38,211 nt of DNA. It comes from Pseudomonadota bacterium (GTDB lineage Bacteria > Pseudomonadota > Gammaproteobacteria > Burkholderiales > Casimicrobiaceae). The DNA lies in NCBI GenBank assembly GCA_021784125.1, contig JAJXTF010000005.1:1-38211 (forward strand), given 5' to 3'. Made by a program: the position numbers and the translations under genes. This document shows, in pieces, positions 26,146 to 32,462 of this stretch. Each line of letters opens with the position of its first letter. Position 1 is the stretch's first letter. The notes under the pieces are model-generated. The model was not told the origin of the DNA. It was given only the letters and a program-made list of their open reading frames with translations, and did not search any database.

Positions 26146-27159
26146 ATGGAATACCGGCGGCTCGGAAACAGCGGCCTCGAAGTGTCCCGCGTGTGCCTCG
26201 GGACGATGATGTTCGGCGACCGGACCGGCGACGCCGAGGCCGGCGAGATCGTCGCCCACGCGTTCGATGCGGGCGTGAACTTCATCGACACCGCCGACGC
26301 CTATGCCGACGGCGGTTCGGAGACGATCACCGGCGCCGCGATCCGGGCCCATCGCGCGCGCTGGATACTCGCGACCAAGGTCGCCAACGTCATGGGCGGC
26401 GCGGGCAACGAGCGGCCGCACACGGGCGGGCTGTCGCGGCGCTGGATGTTCCAGGCCTGCGATGCCAGCCTGAAGCGTCTTGGCACCGACTGGATCGACA
26501 TCTACTACCTGCACCGCGACGACCCGAAGACGCCGCTGGCCGAGACCGTAGGCGCGATCGGCGACCTGATGCGCGCCGGCAAGGTCCGCTACTTCGGCGT
26601 GTCCAACTACCGCGGCTGGCGCATCGCCGAGACCATGCGCCTGTGCGAGCGCATGTCGGTGCCGCCGCCGGTCGTCTGCCAGCCGTACTACAACCTGCTG
26701 AACCGGATGCCCGAAGTCGAGATCCTTCCCGCCTGCGATCACTACGGCATCGGCGTCGCGTCGTATTCACCGATCGCGCGCGGCGTGCTGACCGGCAAGT
26801 ACGCGACCGGCGAGGTGCCCGCGGATTCGCGCGCAGGACGCAAGGATCCGCGGATGATGCAGACGGAGTTCCGCGAGGAATCCTTCGCGATCGCGGATAC
26901 GCTGAAGGCCCACGCGGAGAAGACCGGACGCACGGCAACGCAGTTCGCGCTCGCGTGGCTGTGGGCCAATCGGGTGGTCACGTCGGTCATCGCCGGGCCG
27001 CGCACCTTCGCCCAGTGGAAGGATTACGTCGAGGCGCTCGGCACCGCGTGGACCGACGCGGACGAGGCGCTGGTCGACTCGCTGGTCGTGCCGGGGCATG
27101 CGTCGACGCCCGGCTACAACGATCCCGCCTATCCGTTCCACGGGCGCCGGCGCGCCTGA
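26146..27159 (+). CDS. aldo/keto reductase
   Basis: The 337-residue protein is an AKR barrel, resembling the YghZ/Tas-like families. The catalytic tetrad can be placed: Asp in FIDTADAYADGGSE, Tyr in the same segment, Lys in ILATKVANVMGG and His in IYYLHRDDP. The NADP-binding end has SVIAGPRTFAQWKDYVEALG. It reduces aldehydes or ketones with NADPH in the cytoplasm; the natural substrate is unknown. I prefer ATG 26146 (MEYRRLGNSGLEVS) because GGGG lies 9 nt upstream. An in-frame ATG at 26131 would add five residues. The ORF track's long version from 24124 is antisense to the RNB gene. Confidence 0.92.
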   Translation: MEYRRLGNSGLEVSRVCLGTMMFGDRTGDAEAGEIVAHAFDAGVNFIDTADAYADGGSETITGAAIRAHRARWILATKVANVMGGAGNERPHTGGLSRRWMFQACDASLKRLGTDWIDIYYLHRDDPKTPLAETVGAIGDLMRAGKVRYFGVSNYRGWRIAETMRLCERMSVPPPVVCQPYYNLLNRMPEVEILPACDHYGIGVASYSPIARGVLTGKYATGEVPADSRAGRKDPRMMQTEFREESFAIADTLKAHAEKTGRTATQFALAWLWANRVVTSVIAGPRTFAQWKDYVEALGTAWTDADEALVDSLVVPGHASTPGYNDPAYPFHGRRRA

Positions 27160-27164
27160 ACCGT

Positions 27165-27791
27165 TCAGCGGCCCGGGTTCGACGTCGCGGGGGGCGGCGT
27201 TGCCGGCGCGGACCCGCTCGCCGCGGGCGAGGTCGAGGCCGACGACCCTGCGCCCGAGGCGTCGGCGTTCAGCGCCTTGATCACGTCGTCGGTGATGTCG
27301 ACCGACTTTCCCACCCACAGCGCGTCCTGCAGGATCAGGTCGTAGTTCTGCGCCTTGGCGTAGCTCGTCAGCACCTTGTCGAGCTCGCCTTTCAGCCTGT
27401 CGAGCTCCTCGAACTGCCTCGCGCGCAGGTCCTCGTTGAACTGCTGGCGCAACCGCTCGATCTCCCGCGACTGCAGGTCGAGGTTGCGCTCCCGCGAGGC
27501 ACGCTCGTCCGCCGACAGTCCCGGACCCTGCTTCTCGAGCTGTGCCTGGGCGGTCCGCAGCGCTTCCTCCTTCTTCGTGATGGCGTCGTCGCGCGGCTTG
27601 AACTCGCGCTCGATGCGATCGTGCGCGGACTTGGCGGCGGCCGACTGCTGCAGGATGCGTTCGACGTGGAGCACGCCGATCTTGTAGTCCGCGGCGAGCG
27701 CCGGCACCGCGGACGCCAGCAGCACCGCAACGGCGAACGCCGCGCGCGCAAGGCGCAGGCGGCGGGGCTTCGACGGATATCGCATGGTCAT
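27165..27791 (-). CDS. OmpH/Skp family periplasmic chaperone
   Basis: The 208-residue precursor has a signal peptide cleaved after PALA (AVLLASAVPALAADYKIG). The mature part starts KIGVLHVERILQQS, typical of Skp, and continues as a long Glu/Lys/Arg/Gln-rich coiled coil. It ends with a Ser/Ala/Pro/Gly-rich tail (from about residue 180) that Skp normally lacks. Skp trimers hold unfolded outer-membrane proteins. It is not beside bamA or lpxD, where skp usually lies, so it may be a second copy. ATG 27791 is chosen; ATG 27785 is also in frame. It converges with the reductase, with 5 nt between the stops. Confidence 0.85.
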   Translation of the reverse strand: MTMRYPSKPRRLRLARAAFAVAVLLASAVPALAADYKIGVLHVERILQQSAAAKSAHDRIEREFKPRDDAITKKEEALRTAQAQLEKQGPGLSADERASRERNLDLQSREIERLRQQFNEDLRARQFEELDRLKGELDKVLTSYAKAQNYDLILQDALWVGKSVDITDDVIKALNADASGAGSSASTSPAASGSAPATPPPATSNPGR

Positions 27792-27808
27792 TCGAGCCTG
27801 CCCCGGGA

Positions 27809-28702
27809 TCATTGGTTCGCGATGCCGTGCGGAACGTGGCCGGCAGACACGTGCACCGCGGCCGACGCGACGTGCCGGGCCTGGTCGTCGAAGAAGATGT
27901 CGGCGCCGAAGGCGCGAAGAAATTCGCCCTTGTCGAGGCCGCCGAGGAACAGCGCCTCGTCGATGCGGATGTTCCACGCGCGCAGCGTCCTTATGACGCG
28001 CTCGTGCGCGGGCGCGCTGCGCGCCGTCACCAGCGCGGTCCGGATCGGACTGCGGTCCTCCGGAAAGTCGGCCTGGATCCGGTGCAGCGCCGCGAGGAAT
28101 TCCTTGAACGGTCCGCCCGAGAGCGGCGTCGTCGCGGCTTCGCGCTCGCTCTGGGCGAACGCGGCGAGTCCTCCGGCCTGGTACACGCGCTCCGCCTCGT
28201 CGGAGAACAGCACGGCGTCGCCGTCGAAGGCGATCCGCAGCTCGTCGGTCTCGTTGCTGAAGACGCTGGGGAAGATCGTCGCCGCCGCGTAGCCGTCCTC
28301 GAGGGCGCGCCGGACGTCGCCGGTGTCGGCCGAGAGGAACAGCTGCGCCCCGAAAGCCGGTACGTAGCGCGACGTCGACTCGCCCTTGGTGAATGCCGCA
28401 CGCGTGATGTCGAGGCCGTAATGCTTGATCGAATTGAACACGCGCAGACCGGTGTCGGCGCTGTTGCGCGAGAGCAGGATCACCTCGACGTACTGCTTGG
28501 GCAGCCGGTTGAGACGCAGGAGCTTGGTGACCAGCGCAAAGGCGGGCCCCGGCGCGAGGATCTCGTCCTCGTGCTCGATCTGGTACTGGTGGTAGCTGTC
28601 GACGCCCTGCTCGGTGTAGACGCGATGGCTCTCGGCAAGATCGAACAGCGCCCGCGAGCTGATCGCGACGACGAGCTTGCCTTCGAGCGTGGGTGCGGCC
28701 AT
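27809..28702 (-). CDS. 5'-nucleotidase (NT5C1-like family)
   Basis: The 297-residue protein matches the family of cytosolic 5'-nucleotidases related to animal NT5C1A. It starts KLVVAISSRALFDLAESHRVY, continues with VEVILLSRNSADTGLRVFNSI and has the central RIAFDGDAVLFSDEAERVY, where the Asp cluster probably binds Mg2+. A late FLGGLDKGEFLRAFGADIFFDDQ resembles HAD motif IV. The expected reaction is release of phosphate from nucleoside 5'-monophosphates. There is no signal peptide. A TAGTAT hexamer ends exactly 7 nt before the ATG, and no Shine-Dalgarno is seen, so the mRNA may be leaderless. Confidence 0.82.
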   Translation of the reverse strand: MAAPTLEGKLVVAISSRALFDLAESHRVYTEQGVDSYHQYQIEHEDEILAPGPAFALVTKLLRLNRLPKQYVEVILLSRNSADTGLRVFNSIKHYGLDITRAAFTKGESTSRYVPAFGAQLFLSADTGDVRRALEDGYAAATIFPSVFSNETDELRIAFDGDAVLFSDEAERVYQAGGLAAFAQSEREAATTPLSGGPFKEFLAALHRIQADFPEDRSPIRTALVTARSAPAHERVIRTLRAWNIRIDEALFLGGLDKGEFLRAFGADIFFDDQARHVASAAVHVSAGHVPHGIANQ

Positions 28703-28709
28703 GGAGCGA

Positions 28710-28715
28710 ATACTA
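28710..28715 (-). promoter_or_regulatory. candidate -10 element of the 5'-nucleotidase gene (leaderless)
   Basis: TAGTAT on the minus strand, then 7 nt, then the ATG at 28702. The spacing is the same as for proA and the response regulator gene. Confidence 0.4.
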
Positions 28716-28751
28716 CCGCCCGCGCGCGATCCGCGTTGGCGCGTCCTTCAC

Positions 28752-28837
28752 CCCCACCCCTTCCCTCACCCCATCCCTCTTCCGCCTCGCTCGCGCTCGG
28801 CACCCTCTACCGCGCGCGGGAGAGGGAAGGGGTGGGG
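28752..28837. repeat. long inverted repeat related to the aceF hairpin repeat
   Basis: The arms CCCCACCCCTTCCCTC (28752-28767) and GAGGGAAGGGGTGGGG (28822-28837) pair perfectly over 16 bp around a 54-nt loop. The interior contains CTCACCCCATCCCTCTTCCG and CGCGCGCGGGAGAGGG, the same ingredients as the aceF units. It fills the gap between the rocD stop and the nucleotidase start, where it could end rocD transcription. Confidence 0.8.
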
Positions 28838-28844
28838 CGACCGA

Positions 28845-30128
28845 TCAAGCCGCGCGCTTCAGGTCCCGCTCGAGCTCGCGGAAGGTCGCGCGGATCCGGG
28901 CCACGGCCCAGGCGAGGTCCTCGCGCCGGATGTTGAGCGGCGGCGCGATGCGGACGACCGTGCCGTGCGTGTCCTTGGACAGGATGCCGCGCGCGAGCAG
29001 CCGGTCGACGACGGGACGCGCGCCGACATAGCGGGGGTCGACCTCGATGCCGACGAACAGCCCGCGGCCGCGGACGTCGCGGACGATGTGGCTGCGCAGG
29101 TCGGAGAGCTCATCGAGCAGCCACGCGCCGAGCTCGGCCGAGCGCTCGACGAGCTTCTCGTCCTCCAGCACGTCGAGGGCGGCTATCGCGACCGCAGCGG
29201 CGAGCGGATTGCCGCCGAAGGTGCTGCCGTGGTCGCCGGGATGGAACACCTGCATCAGGTCGTCGGTCCCCACCAGCGCCGACACGGGCAGCAGTCCGCC
29301 ACCCAGCGCCTTGCCGAGAATGACGGCGTCCGGACGCACGCCGTCGTGCTCGCTGGCGAGGAAGCGCCCGCAGCGCCCGAGGCCGGTCTGGATCTCGTCG
29401 CAGATCAGCAGCACGCGATGCCGGCGACAGATCTCGGCGCAGCGCGCGAGATAGCCCGGCGGCGGCACGATGATGCCACCCTCGCCCTGGATCGGCTCGA
29501 CCAGGAACGCGGCGGTGCGCGGCGTGATCGCACGCTCGAGCGCCTCGGAATCGCCATAGGGGATCGTCGACAGCCCTGCCGGAAACGGACCGAAGCCGTC
29601 GCGGTACTGGGGTTCGGTCGACAGCCCGATCACGGCAATCGAACGACCGTGGAAATTGCCGTCGCAACCGATGATCTCCGCCCGGCCTTCGGGAATCCCC
29701 TTGACCTTGTGTCCCCACTTGCGCGCCGCCTTCAACGCGGTCTCGACCGCCTCCGCACCACCGTTGGCCGGAAGCACGCGATCGAGCCCGGTCAGGCCTG
29801 CGAGGCGCTCGAACAGCCGCGGCAGCGCGGCGTTGTGATAAGCGCGGGAGGTGACCCCGAGCTGCTGGGCCTGGGCGACGAGCGCGCCGAGGATGCGCGG
29901 ATGCGCGTGCCCGAAGCTCACCGCCGAATACGCGCTCATCAGGTCGAGGTAGCGGCGGCCGTCGACGTCGGTCAGCCAGCTGCCTTCGCCGCGCGCGAGC
30001 ACGACCGGCAGCGGATCGTAATTGTTCGCGCCGAACGCCTTTTCGCGAGCGATGAGGTCGGTTGCGGTGTCGGAAAGCGGAAGCGGGCGGAACGCGGGTT
30101 CGTGGCCCGCGCGAGGCTGCGATGTCAT
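28845..30128 (-). CDS. rocD: ornithine--oxo-acid transaminase
   Basis: The 427-residue class III aminotransferase resembles ornithine aminotransferases closely. It starts AREKAFGANNYDPLPVVLARGEG and has NGGAEAVETALKAARKWG. The PLP site is seen in LLICDEIQTGLGRCG (Asp) and DAVILGKALGGGLLPVSA (Schiff-base Lys). It turns ornithine and 2-oxoglutarate into glutamate-5-semialdehyde and glutamate, giving the same intermediate that ProA (this window) makes. A strong Shine-Dalgarno AAGGAG precedes ATG 30128. The leader may be about 150 nt if the TATGCT at 30281-30286 is its -10. The gene stop is 8 nt from the long inverted repeat. Confidence 0.93.
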   Translation of the reverse strand: MTSQPRAGHEPAFRPLPLSDTATDLIAREKAFGANNYDPLPVVLARGEGSWLTDVDGRRYLDLMSAYSAVSFGHAHPRILGALVAQAQQLGVTSRAYHNAALPRLFERLAGLTGLDRVLPANGGAEAVETALKAARKWGHKVKGIPEGRAEIIGCDGNFHGRSIAVIGLSTEPQYRDGFGPFPAGLSTIPYGDSEALERAITPRTAAFLVEPIQGEGGIIVPPPGYLARCAEICRRHRVLLICDEIQTGLGRCGRFLASEHDGVRPDAVILGKALGGGLLPVSALVGTDDLMQVFHPGDHGSTFGGNPLAAAVAIAALDVLEDEKLVERSAELGAWLLDELSDLRSHIVRDVRGRGLFVGIEVDPRYVGARPVVDRLLARGILSKDTHGTVVRIAPPLNIRREDLAWAVARIRATFRELERDLKRAA

Positions 30129-30202
30129 CGCGTGCTCCTTGTGAAAGCGAGCCGACCGCGACGACGGGAAACCGATCAGGAAAGTCGCGCGCGGGCGGCA
30201 GG

Positions 30203-30236
30203 GAGCGCCGCATGGGCTTGTGGCCGCGGCGCGCTC
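30203..30236 (-). other. leader hairpin upstream of rocD
   Basis: GAGCGCCGC and GCGGCGCGCTC pair with a 2-nt bulge around a 14-nt loop. The structure lies between the candidate -10 and the rocD start. In the 252-nt gap to the yqiA stop this is the main structured element. A tiny ORF (MTWRSRNPFPNA, minus strand, start 30273) lies just upstream in the same leader. Confidence 0.4.
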
Positions 30237-30280
30237 AAGCGTTTGGGAACGGATTCCGACTTCGCCAAGTCATGCAGCCA

Positions 30281-30286
30281 AGCATA
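30281..30286 (-). promoter_or_regulatory. candidate -10 element for rocD
   Basis: On the minus strand GGGTTATGCTTGG contains TATGCT, the most AT-rich spot in the intergenic region. No good -35 is seen. The resulting leader of about 150 nt is long for this genome. Confidence 0.3.
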
Positions 30287-30380
30287 ACCCGGGCGCGACC
30301 TGCCCGGCTAGATGCACCGCACAAGACGACGCGCACTGCGGAGCCTGCGATGGCCGAATTGCCGCAGCCGCAACCTGCGC

Positions 30381-30971
30381 TCAGGCACGCTGTAATGCAC
30401 AAAAGCCAAGGATCGCAGGAATCTGCTCGCCAAAACCGGAAAAGGCATGGTCCCCGCCGCCCTGGACGCATTGCCAGGCCCCGGCGTAGCAATCGATCGC
30501 CTTGCGGTAATCGAGGACCTCGTCGCCCGACTGCAGCAGCAGGAGATAGCGCGACGGCCGGCTGATGCGCGCAACGGCCATGGCACGCAACTCGGCGAAA
30601 TGCGCGCCGGTCACTTCGAAGCTCTCGCCGGTGTACATGTTCGTCTGCTTACCGGCGTGCGCCTGCAGATCCTCCCATGGCCTGACGGCGGGATTGATCA
30701 GCACCGCCCGCGCCTCGTGACGCTCGGCTGCGCAGGTCGCATAGAACCCGCCGAGCGAGCTGCCGACGAAAGCCAGCTGCGCAGGGTCGACGCTTCCGGC
30801 GATGGCCGATATCGCGGCCATCGCGCACGAGGGGCGGTGCGGGAGCTCCGGAACGTGCAGGATCGGCCGCTGCTCGGCGGGCAGCGCGGCGATCGCCTTC
30901 GCCAGCTGCGTCGCCTTCGTGCTTTGCGGCGACGAGCGGAATCCGTGCAGGTAGACGATCGTCGGCGTCAT
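30381..30971 (-). CDS. YqiA/UPF0227-type alpha/beta hydrolase (esterase)
   Basis: The 196-residue protein is a small alpha/beta hydrolase. It starts TIVYLHGFRSSPQSTKA (oxyanion HGF segment). The nucleophile elbow is FVGSSLGGFYATC, the acid lies in LLLQSGDEVLDY, and the His is in GGGDHAFSGF. These are the YqiA family motifs. YqiA hydrolyses short acyl esters in vitro; the physiological substrate is unknown. The ATG overlaps the mpl stop by 4 nt, so it forms an operon with mpl, a pairing common in betaproteobacteria. Confidence 0.88.
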   Translation of the reverse strand: MTPTIVYLHGFRSSPQSTKATQLAKAIAALPAEQRPILHVPELPHRPSCAMAAISAIAGSVDPAQLAFVGSSLGGFYATCAAERHEARAVLINPAVRPWEDLQAHAGKQTNMYTGESFEVTGAHFAELRAMAVARISRPSRYLLLLQSGDEVLDYRKAIDCYAGAWQCVQGGGDHAFSGFGEQIPAILGFCALQRA

Positions 30972-32350
30972 GCGCCGGCGAGGGCATCGAGCAGCTTCCC
31001 GTGCACGCCGCCGAAAGCGCCGTTGCTCATCACCAGCACGTGGTCGCCCGATCGGGCGTCGCCAGCGACGGCGCGCACCAGCGCATCGAGATCGTCGAAG
31101 ACTTGCGCGCGCGAGCCCAGAGGCGCCAGCGCCGATCCCGCGTCCCAGCCGAGATTCGCCGCGTAGCAGTAGACGCGATCGGCCTGGGCCAGCGACTCGG
31201 GCAGTGCCGCCTTCATCGTGCCGAGCTTCATCGTGTTCGACCGGGGCTCGAGCACGGCGAGGATGCGCCCCGCCGGCTGCGACTTGCGCAGGCCGTCCAG
31301 CGTCGTCGCGATCGCGGTCGGGTGGTGGGCGAAATCGTCGTAGACCGCGACGCCGTTCGCCTGCCCGCGCAACTCCATCCGGCGCCTGACGCCGCGGAAC
31401 GATGCCAGCGCCGCGATCCCCGCGGCCATCGGAACCCCGACGTGCCGCGCTGCGGCGAGCGCGGCCAGCGCGTTCATGCGATTGTGGCGCCCCGGCAGCG
31501 CGATCTGCAGCGTCCCGGCAGGGACGCCGCGCTGTGCGATCGCGCCATCGTCGGCAATCGTCCACTCCGGAAGCGGCAGTCCGGAGGCGCGCGGCAACTC
31601 TGCGGGCGGCGTCGCGCCGAAGCGCTCGACTTCGCTCCACAGTCCGCGCGAGAACACCCGCGCGATGCTCGCCTCGTCGCCGTTGGCGATGATCCGCCCG
31701 TCGCCCGGCACCGTGCGGACCAGGTGGTGGAACTGGTTCTCGATCGCGGCCAGGTCGGGGAAGATGTCGGCGTGGTCGAACTCGAGGTTGTTCAGGATCG
31801 CGGTGCGCGGCCGGTAGTGGACGAATTTCGACCGCTTGTCGAAGAACGCCGTGTCGTACTCGTCGGCCTCGATGACGAAGAACGGGCTGTCGGTCAGGCG
31901 CGCCGAGACGTCGAAATCCAGCGGCACCCCGCCGATCAGGAAACCCGGCTGGAGTCCCGCATGGTCGAGAATCCGGGAGAGCATCGCCGATGTGGTCGTC
32001 TTTCCGTGGGTTCCAGCGACAGCGAGCACCCACTTACCGGCCAGAACATTCTCGTAGAGCCACTGCGGCCCCGAACTGTAGGGCAACCCGCGGTTCAGGA
32101 TCGCCTCGATCAGGGGATTGCCGCGGGAGACGACGTTGCCGACCACGAAGGCATCGGCGCCGCGCGCGACCCCGTCGAGTTGCGCGGCAGCGAAACCCTC
32201 GGTCAGCCCGATCCCCAGCGCCTCGAGTTGGGTCGACATCGGCGGATAGGGATTGGCGTCGCAGCCGGTGACCGCATGCCCGGCCTGGCGCGCGATCGCC
32301 GCGACGCCGCCCATGAACGTGCCGCAAATGCCGAGGATGTGCAGGTGCAT
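30968..32350 (-). CDS. mpl: UDP-N-acetylmuramate:L-alanyl-gamma-D-glutamyl-meso-diaminopimelate ligase
   Basis: The 460-residue product (E. coli 457) is a Mur ligase. It begins MHLHILGICGTFMGGVAAIARQ and has the ATP loop AVAGTHGKTTTSAML, the metal-site VIEADEYDTAFFD with NNLEFDHADIF, and the C-terminal DDFAHHPTAI and LEPRSNTMK. Mpl recycles the tripeptide freed from old peptidoglycan by joining it to UDP-MurNAc. ATG 32350 gives the conserved N-terminus; the track's 33 extra residues lie in the promoter region. A GATAAT hexamer at 32385-32390 is a reasonable -10. Confidence 0.96.
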   Translation of the reverse strand: MHLHILGICGTFMGGVAAIARQAGHAVTGCDANPYPPMSTQLEALGIGLTEGFAAAQLDGVARGADAFVVGNVVSRGNPLIEAILNRGLPYSSGPQWLYENVLAGKWVLAVAGTHGKTTTSAMLSRILDHAGLQPGFLIGGVPLDFDVSARLTDSPFFVIEADEYDTAFFDKRSKFVHYRPRTAILNNLEFDHADIFPDLAAIENQFHHLVRTVPGDGRIIANGDEASIARVFSRGLWSEVERFGATPPAELPRASGLPLPEWTIADDGAIAQRGVPAGTLQIALPGRHNRMNALAALAAARHVGVPMAAGIAALASFRGVRRRMELRGQANGVAVYDDFAHHPTAIATTLDGLRKSQPAGRILAVLEPRSNTMKLGTMKAALPESLAQADRVYCYAANLGWDAGSALAPLGSRAQVFDDLDALVRAVAGDARSGDHVLVMSNGAFGGVHGKLLDALAGA

Positions 32351-32384
32351 CTGAGCGTACCGCCCGACGGGTTGGAAGCGGCGC

Positions 32385-32390
32385 ATTATC
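32385..32390 (-). promoter_or_regulatory. candidate -10 element for mpl-yqiA
   Basis: GATAAT on the minus strand lies 34 nt before the mpl ATG, in a divergent gap of 112 nt shared with the diguanylate cyclase gene. No clear -35 is seen. Confidence 0.45.
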
Positions 32391-32442
32391 GCCGAGCGCC
32401 GCCATCCCTGCGCTGCACCGCAACCAAACCTCTCCCGGGCAC

Positions 32443-32456
32443 GGCACATTCCTTGC
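32443..32456 (+). promoter_or_regulatory. candidate sigma-54 promoter of the diguanylate cyclase gene
   Basis: CGGCACATTCCTTGCG has the -24 GG (32443-32444) and -12 GC (32455-32456) at exactly the required 10-nt spacing, with GGCAC and TTGC matching the consensus TGGCACG-N4-TTGCA. Initiation would fall near 32468, which is downstream of the annotated GTG 32463. The match is by eye and could be chance. Confidence 0.4.
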
Positions 32457-32462
32457 GTAGGA

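Noticed and set aside
30235-30492. 85-residue minus-strand ORF upstream of rocD
   Set aside because: It mostly overlaps the yqiA-type gene in another frame. Only its last 12 codons lie free, and these are mentioned separately as a tiny leader ORF.
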